A stretch of 31,758 nucleotides of DNA from a virus: IMG/VR virus record IMGVR_UViG_3300009537_000101, positions 1-31,758 of that record, one strand, 5' to 3'. Position 1 is the first letter of the stretch, and every line of letters begins with the position of its first letter. This document shows positions 5,505-12,390 of this stretch, one piece after another. The translations under genes were made by a program, and so were the position numbers. A model generated the notes under the pieces. The model was not told where the DNA came from, searched no databases, and saw only the letters and a list, made by a program, of their open reading frames with translations.

Positions 5505-6032
5505 CTACTTGTAATACTTCTCATTCCCATCGTAAATGTATTCCTTTACCTGAATAGACGGTAGTCCCAAACTTGGCATCAGCCAGTCGCACACCCCCTG
5601 CGGTCGGGCTACCAGATTCTCGTAAATAATGGGGGTGTAGTTGCCATATCCAAAGGCTTCTGTTTGCTCATGGATACGGCGATACGCTTCTTTGATATTA
5701 TGAATGGCCGACTTGTAATCTGCAACATGACCGGCGGCAACCTGCGACAGGGCCATCGAGTGTATGTCTCTGTGCATAATCAAGACTTGCCCAATGTAGC
5801 CAAAGGGCGCGATTTTTTCACCGAGAAGTCTGAGATTAGGCCAATGTCGGCCATTGCTGGCAGGCCCATGTGGGTAGCTGCGTAGCCAGACGGCATGTTG
5901 CAGGTTAGCTGGTATCTCTTTATCCAGCCTTTGAAACATGTCGCCGTCGCCATAGCAGCCGGCCTCAATAAGTAGGCGCGTCATAAGCCGGTTGCCTGCG
6001 CTCTCTGGGCCAATAACAAAGAAGAATGTCAT
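5505..6032 (-). CDS. Sulfotransferase-like protein
   Basis: A 175-residue protein resembling PAPS-dependent sulfotransferases. The N-terminal MTFFFVIGPESAGNRLMTRLL corresponds to the 5'-phosphosulfate loop (usually GxxRSGTT), here with Glu-Ser-Ala-Gly. The segment VLIMHRDIHSMALSQ corresponds to the 3'-phosphate-binding region with its conserved Arg and Ser. The protein ends YIYDGNEKYYK, like the D.N.KY ending of many family members. It is shorter than most sulfotransferases (250-300 residues), lacking some of the variable middle. A substrate cannot be inferred; the distant glycan cassette suggests a sugar. The start overlaps the upstream gene by ATGA. Confidence 0.68.
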   Translation of the reverse strand: MTFFFVIGPESAGNRLMTRLLIEAGCYGDGDMFQRLDKEIPANLQHAVWLRSYPHGPASNGRHWPNLRLLGEKIAPFGYIGQVLIMHRDIHSMALSQVAAGHVADYKSAIHNIKEAYRRIHEQTEAFGYGNYTPIIYENLVARPQGVCDWLMPSLGLPSIQVKEYIYDGNEKYYK

Positions 6033-6253
6033 TTTGCTTTTAGTTTCCTGTTAAGCTCATGCTGCTTGACGCCATCCACCACCAAATACCCACCGTTGCC
6101 AGGAGGCAGTGGTTGGTAGCTGGCGAGGATGCTAATACTGGAGGTGGCGCAAACGATTTCGCTGATATGCCCATTGGGGCCGACGCTAAAGCCTTTCGGG
6201 AACAAATTGAGCAATTCCAACACCGTTAAATCTTGATTAAGGTAACTGTCCAT
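6029..6253 (-). CDS. Small hypothetical protein after FtsK-like gene
   Basis: A 74-residue protein from the ATG at 6253 (MDSYLNQDLTVLELLNLFPKGFSVGPNGHISEIVCAT...). This start gives a TAATG overlap with the upstream ATPase gene; the longer frame to 6286 would overlap by 34 bases. The fold appears mixed, with an N-terminal helix and later strands (GYLVVDGVKQHELN). It shares an ATGA overlap with the sulfotransferase-like gene downstream. Function unknown. Confidence 0.6.
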   Translation of the reverse strand: MDSYLNQDLTVLELLNLFPKGFSVGPNGHISEIVCATSSISILASYQPLPPGNGGYLVVDGVKQHELNRKLKAK

Positions 6254-7476
6254 TATCCATTCACGCTTTCTGGTGCGCTCTGCCACTTGCCTGCTTTGAT
6301 ATAGTCAAGGACAAGCACAACCGCTTGTCCGTAATCGTTAGCCAGGACGTACCCGCGCACGACGCTGTTCTTTCCCAATTTCGGCCTAAATGCTCCGGCC
6401 AAAGCAAAATTGCGATAGGCATGCTTCACTTCTTCGGCGGTCATATTCACGCTTTCGACTATCTTGTTAATACCCAGGATCATTTGACCTGGTTTTAATC
6501 CCTGACAGGCCGTAACAAGTAGTTGCAAGCGTGTATCCTCTTCGGCCTGGATGCCGATGATTTGGCTAACAACTTTATCAATGTCGCCCGGCAAGTTGAG
6601 CAAGGGGGTGTACCCTTTGCGGTACAGTGTTCGATGGCCCGGCTCTTTAAGGACAAACTCGCCTGCGGCCAGACTATCTACGCTGTAGGGGATACTGTTG
6701 GAACGCATCACCAGTTGTCTGCCGTCGTTCTGACTTTCCATTCGCAAACAAATCTTTCGTTCCAACTGAGATGTAATGTTGCGAGGGATGCTCTCAAACT
6801 GCGGGCGTTGCGTTGCGAAAACAACGGCGCCAGCGCTGCGAAGCTGAGCCGCAACCTTGTGCAAGACTGAGACCGCCCGGCTTCTGAGTTTGGCGTCCGA
6901 CTCATGGGCCGTCAGTTCGGCTACTTCGTCAATGATAATAACCAGTCGCTTTGAGTTGTTTTGCAAGTTACTGGCCAGCTCTTCCAGCTTGTCCAAGATA
7001 GCCGTTGTCCCCAAAGTACTAGGGTAGTAGTTTGTAACCGGCTGCCACAGATGCAGCCAGTCTCCCTTGTGATGTTTGAGGTCAAACAGGTGTATGTCGT
7101 ACTTCACAAGGGTATCTGGCCTGCTTACAAGCTGATAAATGATGTAATTCAAGAGGCTGGTCTTGCCTGCGCCGGTGATGCCTGCGATTAAGGTGTGGTA
7201 CTTGTCCAGGTCTATTCGCAAAGTTGGCCGTATTTCGGCGTCGGTCAGGAATATTTCCAGGCCGGACAGCCGGGGCTTGTAATGAACTTGGGGTATACGT
7301 ATATCTTTAGCATGGCGAGTGACTCGCCATATCCATAGTTTTGCGTACTGTAACAGACGTAATACAACCAGGCCCAGGCCGTACAAGGTTGTGCCGCACA
7401 CCACATCAATGCGGATGCCAACTTTACGTAGTATCATATACAGGATTAGGACGGGTAGCCAGATGCTAATCGTCAT
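6253..7476 (-). CDS. FtsK/SpoIIIE-type DNA translocase ATPase
   Basis: A 407-residue membrane-anchored ATPase. From the ATG at 7476, chosen because GGAGG lies upstream and the overlap with the previous gene is short, residues 3-17 and 27-41 are hydrophobic. A Walker A motif GITGAGKTS follows at 99-107, Walker B LVIIIDEVAEL at 178-188, and FATQRP around 219-224, the usual FtsK/SpoIIIE order. The C-terminal 100 residues (about 310-407) may contain a winged-helix region, as AEEVKHAYRNFALAGAF suggests. Phages rarely carry FtsK-like pumps; plasmids and conjugative elements do (TraB/TraSA-like or coupling proteins). Role inferred: moving double-stranded DNA, in segregation, transfer or ejection. 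Confidence 0.85.
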   Translation of the reverse strand: MTISIWLPVLILYMILRKVGIRIDVVCGTTLYGLGLVVLRLLQYAKLWIWRVTRHAKDIRIPQVHYKPRLSGLEIFLTDAEIRPTLRIDLDKYHTLIAGITGAGKTSLLNYIIYQLVSRPDTLVKYDIHLFDLKHHKGDWLHLWQPVTNYYPSTLGTTAILDKLEELASNLQNNSKRLVIIIDEVAELTAHESDAKLRSRAVSVLHKVAAQLRSAGAVVFATQRPQFESIPRNITSQLERKICLRMESQNDGRQLVMRSNSIPYSVDSLAAGEFVLKEPGHRTLYRKGYTPLLNLPGDIDKVVSQIIGIQAEEDTRLQLLVTACQGLKPGQMILGINKIVESVNMTAEEVKHAYRNFALAGAFRPKLGKNSVVRGYVLANDYGQAVVLVLDYIKAGKWQSAPESVNG

Positions 7477-7693
7477 AGTCCCACCTTCCTCCAACAACCA
7501 TAATTGCGCGGGGGGCGCTGCCTTTCGCAAAATCTATGCGACCATCCCCGTACAGGGTTATCAAAACGTCTTTGGCATGCGACGTGGACGAGGCCAGGCC
7601 TGCCTCTACAATCTCGCGCAGGGTGGGCGAAATACCATCATGCTCTCGCTTATAAGTTACGATAAATTGGAATACTCTGTCTTTCCTAGCCAT
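7466..7693 (-). CDS. LexA-type winged-helix DNA-binding protein, no protease domain
   Basis: A 75-residue protein, MARKDRVFQFIVTYKREHDGISPTLREIVEAGLASSTSHAKDVLITLYGDGRIDF..., closely following the LexA N-terminal winged-helix pattern: helix, G.SPT.REI, S.S.....L..L...G.I. The self-cleaving peptidase domain of LexA is absent, so it would not respond to RecA that way. I start at 7693, which overlaps the upstream stop; an in-frame codon at 7708 is also possible. Lying between a membrane protein and the FtsK-like ATPase, it could regulate the operon or bind the palindromic operators. That is inference. Confidence 0.75.
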   Translation of the reverse strand: MARKDRVFQFIVTYKREHDGISPTLREIVEAGLASSTSHAKDVLITLYGDGRIDFAKGSAPRAIMVVGGRWDYDD

Positions 7694-8354
7694 AAACCGC
7701 CTTGTCAATCACCGTGCGCGTCGCTTTTTTGGCGTAATCCTTGTCTACCAGGTCATCGTACAGCGCTTGCCGGATAACCTGAGTCAAAGCCATTTCTTCT
7801 ACCTGGGCTTGCTTGGCCGCCGCCGGTGCGCCGCGAATCTTCTCGATAGTGTAGGCAAAGCGCGGTGATATTTTTTTGCCGTCAATAAAAGATTGAGACA
7901 TGGAACGAGTGACAGTTGGGGTCATCTGCTCGCCCGTAATCTTGCCCCAGAGCCGGTAGTACCACTTTTGGTCAAAGAAGATGGTTGGCGAGTAGCCGGT
8001 AATTGGCTCGTTGACCGCCTTCCTCGACAGCCAGCCCCAAAACTTGTGGATACGCCCGCCGCCGTTGGCTTCGTCATAGGTCACAACGTAAATCTCGTTG
8101 TACCACTCGTAACACTCGACAATTGCCTTTTGCGACAGCAAGAGCAGCACGACCAGAACGGCGATAGCGTAGCCGGTGGGCCAGACGTAATCTTTGACTA
8201 TGCCAAAAAAGGACCAGCTAATTGCCAGGCCCATGTAAATGCGAAAGACGGCCTCGCTGACCTCTTCCACAACTTCAAACAGGGCGCGTCGCCCCCACCA
8301 GGCAATTTTGAGATTAGGCTGTATCTGCTGACTTATGTTCTGTGGAAGTTTCAT
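7686..8354 (-). CDS. Membrane protein with PH-like domain
   Basis: A 222-residue protein with an amphipathic N-terminus, two membrane helices at about residues 36-51 and 59-76, then a strand-rich segment NEIYVVTYDEANGGGRIHKFWGWLSRKAVNEPITGY, which resembles the bacterial PH (bPH2-like) fold often attached to two membrane spans. The C-terminal 60 residues are helical and charged. It sits two genes upstream of the FtsK-like ATPase, so it may be a membrane partner of it. Overlaps with both flanking genes imply coupled translation. The PH assignment is by pattern only. Confidence 0.6.
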   Translation of the reverse strand: MKLPQNISQQIQPNLKIAWWGRRALFEVVEEVSEAVFRIYMGLAISWSFFGIVKDYVWPTGYAIAVLVVLLLLSQKAIVECYEWYNEIYVVTYDEANGGGRIHKFWGWLSRKAVNEPITGYSPTIFFDQKWYYRLWGKITGEQMTPTVTRSMSQSFIDGKKISPRFAYTIEKIRGAPAAAKQAQVEEMALTQVIRQALYDDLVDKDYAKKATRTVIDKAVYG

Positions 8355-8613
8355 CGAAAATCTCGTATCGCCCGGCGGTCATGACTCGTCCGCCCCGGCT
8401 GCGGTGTATCTTAATCGTACCGGCCTGGTCCATCTTAATAAGATAACCGCGAATGGTCGCCTTGAGGTGCAATGCCCCAAAACGCTCATTCAAGGCCGCT
8501 GCAATTTCTTCCAGGGTGGGCAGATACCTTTTTTTGTCGCGGTAGAAGAGTAGTATCTCTTTTATCGCAACTAGCTTTTCATCCAGGCTTACTTCTTGAA
8601 CCAACTCTTCCAT
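8314..8613 (-). CDS. Second winged-helix DNA-binding protein
   Basis: A 99-residue protein. Residues 10-85 (LVAIKEILLFYRDKKRYLPTLEEIAAALNERFGALHLKATIRGYLIKMDQAGTIKIHRSRGGRVMTAG) fit a winged helix of the LexA/MarR-like type, with a recognition helix around ATIRGYLIKM and a basic wing KIHRSRGGR. The tail is acidic. Together with the LexA-like gene at 7466 it makes two small regulators in one operon. It overlaps the gene before by 25 bases and the gene after by 41. Target unknown; the palindromic decamers are natural candidates. Confidence 0.65.
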   Translation of the reverse strand: MEELVQEVSLDEKLVAIKEILLFYRDKKRYLPTLEEIAAALNERFGALHLKATIRGYLIKMDQAGTIKIHRSRGGRVMTAGRYEIFDETSTEHKSADTA

Positions 8614-9059
8614 TCTTCCTTGTCCTCTACAACCCGATAATGTACGCCATGATATTTGCCTACAGTTCTAAGTTCACCTGCGTATTCGGGCAGGCCGTTG
8701 GCAAATTCCCCGGCTACCCACTTTTCCAGATAACCGTGAGTCCATAATACACTCAATCGCCGGGCCAGCTTACGATGGTGGCGTGGGGGAATTACAACCT
8801 TGAGCGCTTCCGCAAACGAGAAGATGTCGTGCCGGTAGACGGCCTTGAGACGTTTCAGGATGCGGATATGGTCGTTGTAGATACGGTAATGTCCCCATCC
8901 GGCCCAATCTACGTCGGCCTTGACCAACGGCCCCTTACGGCGGCGATACAGGCCCAGTTCTCTTTCACGGTCAGACAGGTCGCCCGCAAAAAGCTCTTTT
9001 GTCTCTTCGTGGACAACAGTATCTTGGGCCTCATAGTTAATTTCGAGCCATTTCATCAT
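8589..9059 (-). CDS. Hypothetical protein, possible winged-helix C-terminus
   Basis: A 156-residue protein from the ATG at 9059 (MMKWLEINYEAQ). An in-frame codon at 9080 is also open but lacks a ribosome site. The N-terminal half is charged. The central and C-terminal part (HIRILKRLKAVYRHDIFSFAEALKVVIPPRHHRKLARRLSVLWTHGYLEKW) is basic and helical with a helix-turn-helix-like spacing, followed by a two-strand wing (YHGVHYRVVED). DNA binding is plausible. It is third in the leftward operon, between a nuclease and a regulator. Confidence 0.55.
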   Translation of the reverse strand: MMKWLEINYEAQDTVVHEETKELFAGDLSDRERELGLYRRRKGPLVKADVDWAGWGHYRIYNDHIRILKRLKAVYRHDIFSFAEALKVVIPPRHHRKLARRLSVLWTHGYLEKWVAGEFANGLPEYAGELRTVGKYHGVHYRVVEDKEEWKSWFKK

Positions 9060-9330
9060 AACCTGTCCAGAGAGCGTCAATGGCGACTAAGGCATCTTCA
9101 ACGCTCTCGACAATGGCCGCATGGCCTTGCCACTCGCTGTGCCATATCTCCTGGTCGGGCGTTAGCTTACCCTTGGGCATCTTGACTTCTATCAGGTACG
9201 TTTTTCCCCTAAATCCAACAGACAAATCCGGGTAGCCCCCGCCGACATTACTCGTTATCGTCACCGTTGCCCCGACTGCTCTTAGAGCGTCCACTATGTC
9301 GGATTGGTTTTGGTCCGTCCGCTTTATCAT
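9037..9330 (-). CDS. VRR-NUC family nuclease (PD-(D/E)XK fold)
   Basis: A 97-residue protein matching the short phage VRR-NUC family: an N-terminal helix DQNQSDIVDALRAVGA, a strand, GYPDLSVGFRGKTYLIEVKMPKGKLTPDQ with PD as the first acidic position and EVK as the second, then Q..W...W and a C-terminal helix. In this fold the Asp and the Glu/Lys pair bind metal and cleave DNA, often at flaps or junctions. The ATG at 9330 fits the domain start; a TTG at 9354 is possible. It overlaps the preceding gene's end by more than 80 bases, an unusually long out-of-frame overlap, yet the domain itself needs most of that stretch. Confidence 0.85.
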   Translation of the reverse strand: MIKRTDQNQSDIVDALRAVGATVTITSNVGGGYPDLSVGFRGKTYLIEVKMPKGKLTPDQEIWHSEWQGHAAIVESVEDALVAIDALWTGYDEMARN

Positions 9331-9550
9331 CGGTCTTGGTCTCTTCTTTGGCAATAACTACTGGTTCGATAACAGTTTTTGGCACAACCTCAAAGCCAAG
9401 CTGGTCAATCAAGTCCAATATAAACTCGGCCTGCTGCCAGAAATTTCGCTTAAAGGCTTCCTGCTCAGTCGTCCACGAGTCCTGAACGACTCGCTGACGG
9501 TAAATAATGCGAGCTAATTGCTCTTTGAATGGGGTTTGTATATCCATCAT
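9248..9550 (-). CDS. First gene of leftward operon, hypothetical
   Basis: A 100-residue protein: an N-terminal helical part (FKEQLARIIYRQRVVQDSWTTEQEAFKRNFWQQAEFILDLIDQLGFEVV) followed by a disordered, basic and acidic tail (KTDDKADGPKPIRHSGRSKSSRGNGDDNE). Two consecutive ATG codons, 9550 and 9547, follow GAGG; the second has the better spacing. The tail is encoded by the same DNA as the start of the nuclease gene in another frame, which may explain its low-complexity composition. Function unknown. Confidence 0.65.
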   Translation of the reverse strand: MMDIQTPFKEQLARIIYRQRVVQDSWTTEQEAFKRNFWQQAEFILDLIDQLGFEVVPKTVIEPVVIAKEETKTDDKADGPKPIRHSGRSKSSRGNGDDNE

Positions 9551-9559
9551 GACCTCGTA

Positions 9560-9590
9560 AGTTTAGTTGCCCCCAAACTACAGTTGTCAG
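9560..9590 (-). promoter_or_regulatory. Leftward operon promoter region with AACTGTAGTT operator
   Basis: On the minus strand, a -35-like CTGACA (9585-9590) overlaps the decamer AACTGTAGTT (9576-9585). A weak -10-like TAAACT at 9560-9565 would need a 19-base spacer, with transcription starting within a few bases of the ATG at 9550. The decamer match is clear; the hexamers are poor. Confidence 0.45.
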
Positions 9591-9620
9591 TTTATCACAG
9601 AGTTTGATTTCGGTCAAGCA

Positions 9621-9652
9621 GTCGAGTCTAAATTTAGACTCCGTTGACATAA
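9621..9652. repeat. 32-base element with 18-bp perfect palindrome, copy 1 (inverted relative to copy 2)
   Basis: Contains the perfect palindrome GAGTCTAAATTTAGACTC at 9624-9641, flanked by GTC and CGTTGACATAA. The whole 32 bases is the exact reverse complement of 25823-25854. Here it lies directly upstream of, and overlaps, the -35 of the late promoter. I found no third copy by eye. Confidence 0.9.
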
Positions 9653-9671
9653 CTATAGTTCCTGCTATGAT
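9644..9671 (+). promoter_or_regulatory. Late operon promoter with AACTATAGTT operator, leaderless start
   Basis: TTGACA 9644-9649, 16-base spacer, TATGAT 9666-9671. The palindrome AACTATAGTT occupies 9651-9660 within the spacer. The ATG at 9678 lies six bases after the -10, where transcription should start, and no ribosome site fits. The -35 also overlaps the 32-base palindromic element. Confidence 0.7.
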
Positions 9672-9677
9672 AGACCT

Positions 9678-10190
9678 ATGTCAACAGATGGATACGGCGA
9701 GTATGGGCGCAATGTTATCCAGGCCGCCGAAGAAATATTTGTTCAATCTAATATGTCTCTGCGCGAATTTTGTCGCCAGAGCGAGCGACTTGTGGGCAGG
9801 CCCCTTGATTACGAGCGGATGCTTAAGTTGGCCCAACGCCTGAATTGGACGACCAAGCAGGCCGCTCATAAAGCCGAAAGCGGCGGTCCCGATATAGACC
9901 ATGAGATACAGACAATACGCCGCATCGTTTACGAGCAGATTGTCTTGTCGTCTCAGCGCGGCCTGGTCATTACCGGCGAGGTCGAGATAGGTCTTGTCCA
10001 GGCGGCCTTAACCGGCCTGGATGTAACCGTGCATCAACTCAATCCGCAAGGGCCTGACCCACAACTGGTCAACAGCTATATGAACCTGCTCGCCAAATCG
10101 AATTACACGCCCACCACCACCATCTCGGCCAAGACGCCTCTGGAAAAAGCGCAGGACATCATTCGGGAAGAGATGGAAAATGCAGACTGA
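9678..10190 (+). CDS. Candidate terminase small subunit
   Basis: A 170-residue protein immediately upstream of the large terminase, overlapping it by 11 bases. Such a position and size are usual for the small subunit, which recognises phage DNA and regulates the large one. The N-terminal half holds two helical segments that could form a helix-turn-helix (SLREFCRQSERLVGRPLDYERMLKLAQRLNWTTKQAAHK). The central part (QTIRRIVYEQIVLSSQRGLVITGEVEIGLVQAALTGLD) is suited to ring oligomerisation. The tail is Thr-rich and helical. It is the first gene of the late operon and appears leaderless. The assignment rests mostly on position. Confidence 0.6.
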   Translation: MSTDGYGEYGRNVIQAAEEIFVQSNMSLREFCRQSERLVGRPLDYERMLKLAQRLNWTTKQAAHKAESGGPDIDHEIQTIRRIVYEQIVLSSQRGLVITGEVEIGLVQAALTGLDVTVHQLNPQGPDPQLVNSYMNLLAKSNYTPTTTISAKTPLEKAQDIIREEMENAD

Positions 10191-12006
10191 CATCCCCCTG
10201 GAAGAGTGGCAAATCCGCGAGATTGCCCGTTGCATGAAGTCGCCCGAATACTACATCGAGACATTTGGCTGGCTGGAGCAAAAAGCATCAGCCGGGGTTT
10301 CCGAGAGTTCGGGTATCATCCCCTTTCAACTTGGCAGTCGTCCACCGACCGAAGAAGAGATTGATAAGCGGGATGTGCCGCCCGAAGCCCAATTCTGGTT
10401 TCAGCGCCAAATCCTGCGATGGCTGCGCGGTAAAGAGGACGTTCTGGCCTACAAAGCCCGACGTGTTGGCTGTAGCTGGATTGCCTGCGCCTATGCCGCC
10501 TGGCTCATTACCTTTCACAAAGGGGTTAAGGTCGTCCTTGTCAGCCGGAAGGAAGCCGAAGCCAAAAAGATGTTAGGCAAGGTCAAGTTCATACTCAGCA
10601 ATCTGGCCTATCACGACAACGACAACCTACGCAAAGCAACAAAAGCCGATTGGCTTAAGCCCCACATTGAATACAGCAACCAGCTCTCGATGGCTGTTGG
10701 CTGGCGCAACGACGCCGGGGACGTAACCATGCTCTCAGAGATAGAGAGCGTAACCACTACTGACGACAGCGCCAGGGGCGACGATGCCACATTCATTGTC
10801 TTTGACGAACTGGCCTTTTACCAATCGCCTGACGAAACCTGGTCGTCGGCCACCAAATCCATGACGCGAGGCGGTCACTGGATGGCTATCTCGACGGCCC
10901 AGAATATCGGCGACGTTTTCCATAGGTTGGTCTCTAAGGCCCAGTTAGCCGAAGCCGGTAAACTGGAAGAGCCGCTTGGCTATCGTTACACCGGCTTCAT
11001 TCACTGGTCGGAAGCCGGTATGACCGAGGCCCAGATAGAACGAGCGTCGGAAGGCGACACTCAAGACAAGCGCGACCGGGAATGGGAAGGCAAGTTCATC
11101 GCCCCCGGTATGTCGGTCTTTGACCCAACACATCTGGCGGCTTGCTATAAGCCGCTCAAGGAATACCCTGAGATAGCCGCGCAGCTGGTAGATTACAGCG
11201 TCAAAGTTAAGCAAGGCAAGGGCGCGGTTATGTACTTTTCGGGGGTTGACACGATTAAGGGTAATGTCCGCAAAAAGTCCAAAGAGAAGGACTGGAATAG
11301 CTGGACTTCTCTGACGGCCAATAACATTCAGGCTTGCCATCACTACAACCAATTCCCAATTAGCAAGTGGGCCGGTAAAACCGTTGACAACGTGCGCGGC
11401 GGCCTGGTCGAGGTCGAAGGCGAGACAACCAAGCTGCACCGCGAATTTCCAGGTCCATGCTACATCGAGAACGAGGGGCCTGGCTTGACCGTAGTTAATA
11501 ACCATCGCCCCCCGCGTGACAGCTTTAGCCAGGTCATCTCTTGGGATATGAAGTCCAAGCACAAAGGCGAAGCCATACGCCGCTTGCAACTCAAGATTGA
11601 AAGCCACACTATCACCATCACCGACTGGTGGACTTACCAGTGCATGATGGTCTTTCAGTATGGCACCACCACCGACAGCTATGACGCCCCGGCCGGCTTT
11701 CAGGCTGACCCGGTTATCTCACTTGCTTTGGCTTCTTATGCCGTTGACGAGTACAGCGCTTTGCAGATTGTGTGGGGTACATCCGTCCAGACCGAACAAA
11801 GCGGCCTGGATATTCTCTTTCCCGACAACGAGCTAGAGCTACCGACCGCGCCGCCACTGCTTGACATTCGGCCTGAGTATGCTAGAATAGACTCAATTGG
11901 ACCTCAGTTGCCAAACGTGCCAAACGACATGGCCGTAAAATATCTGATTGGCGTTGAGGACGAAAATCTACAAAAATATCTTTCCGGGGGCAACGGCAGG
12001 AAGTAG
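10180..12006 (+). CDS. terL: Terminase large subunit
   Basis: A 608-residue DNA-packaging motor. The ATPase half has a deviant Walker A KARRVGCSW at residues 92-100, Walker B TFIVFDEL at 204-211 and the coupling motif STA at 238-240. The nuclease half has a first metal-binding Asp in MYFSGVDTIKG (D357) and a late Asp in FQADPVISLALASYA near 500. It should pump DNA into the procapsid through the portal encoded at 19127 and cut it. Length is usual for the family. The long spacing between TerL and portal, filled with structural and membrane genes, is unusual. The start overlaps the upstream gene. Confidence 0.92.
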   Translation: MQTDIPLEEWQIREIARCMKSPEYYIETFGWLEQKASAGVSESSGIIPFQLGSRPPTEEEIDKRDVPPEAQFWFQRQILRWLRGKEDVLAYKARRVGCSWIACAYAAWLITFHKGVKVVLVSRKEAEAKKMLGKVKFILSNLAYHDNDNLRKATKADWLKPHIEYSNQLSMAVGWRNDAGDVTMLSEIESVTTTDDSARGDDATFIVFDELAFYQSPDETWSSATKSMTRGGHWMAISTAQNIGDVFHRLVSKAQLAEAGKLEEPLGYRYTGFIHWSEAGMTEAQIERASEGDTQDKRDREWEGKFIAPGMSVFDPTHLAACYKPLKEYPEIAAQLVDYSVKVKQGKGAVMYFSGVDTIKGNVRKKSKEKDWNSWTSLTANNIQACHHYNQFPISKWAGKTVDNVRGGLVEVEGETTKLHREFPGPCYIENEGPGLTVVNNHRPPRDSFSQVISWDMKSKHKGEAIRRLQLKIESHTITITDWWTYQCMMVFQYGTTTDSYDAPAGFQADPVISLALASYAVDEYSALQIVWGTSVQTEQSGLDILFPDNELELPTAPPLLDIRPEYARIDSIGPQLPNVPNDMAVKYLIGVEDENLQKYLSGGNGRK

Positions 12007-12011
12007 GCCCG

Positions 12012-12275
12012 ATGCCCCTACCCTCAAACATTCAACCTAAACTTATCAGCCAGTCCAGGACAATCCGTTTTGCCGCGCTGAAGCCCATCCTGTTGCCACT
12101 CACGTTTCTGGTTGTCCAATGGCTGGCTCAGACGTTGGATTTACAGGCCGATGATAAAACAGTCCAAACGATAGCTGAGGCTGTAGTAACGGCCATACCG
12201 TTTGCTATAGCTGAGATTTGGCTGCGCTTTGTGACAGTTGCCCCGGTGGTGATCTCACAGCCTGAGAGCGAATAA
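12012..12275 (+). CDS. Small two-span membrane protein, holin candidate
   Basis: An 87-residue protein with a polar, basic N-terminus (IQPKLISQSRTIRFAALK), a membrane helix at about residues 25-41 (PILLPLTFLVVQWLAQT), a polar link LQADDKTVQ, and a second helix at about 53-75 (IAEAVVTAIPFAIAEIWLRFV), with a short acidic tail. Size, topology and position next to the terminase fit a class II holin, which would open the inner membrane at lysis. No endolysin lies nearby, so this is a guess from shape. The gene starts five bases after TerL. Confidence 0.6.
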   Translation: MPLPSNIQPKLISQSRTIRFAALKPILLPLTFLVVQWLAQTLDLQADDKTVQTIAEAVVTAIPFAIAEIWLRFVTVAPVVISQPESE

Positions 12276-12358
12276 TGTCCAGAATTTTGTATATGAATAA
12301 AACAATTTTTTTAGGGGCAATTACGCCAGGTAGTTCTATCTCCTGGCAATATAGATAA
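12275..12358 (+). CDS. Possible 27-residue peptide
   Basis: The ATG overlaps the stop of the membrane gene before it (TAATG) and the frame reads MSRILYMNKTIFLGAITPGSSISWQYR to TAA. The DNA around 12325-12347 also forms a hairpin (GCCAGG/CCTGGC). A further small hairpin, CGGC/GCCG, lies at 12363-12377 just before the next ribosome site. It may be a peptide, or leader structure without coding. Confidence 0.3.
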   Translation: MSRILYMNKTIFLGAITPGSSISWQYR

Positions 12359-12390
12359 GCTACGGCGAATTTTGCCGGAAAGGTAGTACC

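Noticed and set aside
9465-9650. Leftward frame beginning MSTESKFRLD
   Set aside because: It shares ten residues with the Tat-signal gene only because the 32-base element is repeated; the rest is noise across the promoter region.
10945-11607. 220-codon leftward frame opposite the terminase
   Set aside because: It is antisense to conserved TerL coding sequence, has no ribosome site and resembles other codon-bias shadows in this window.
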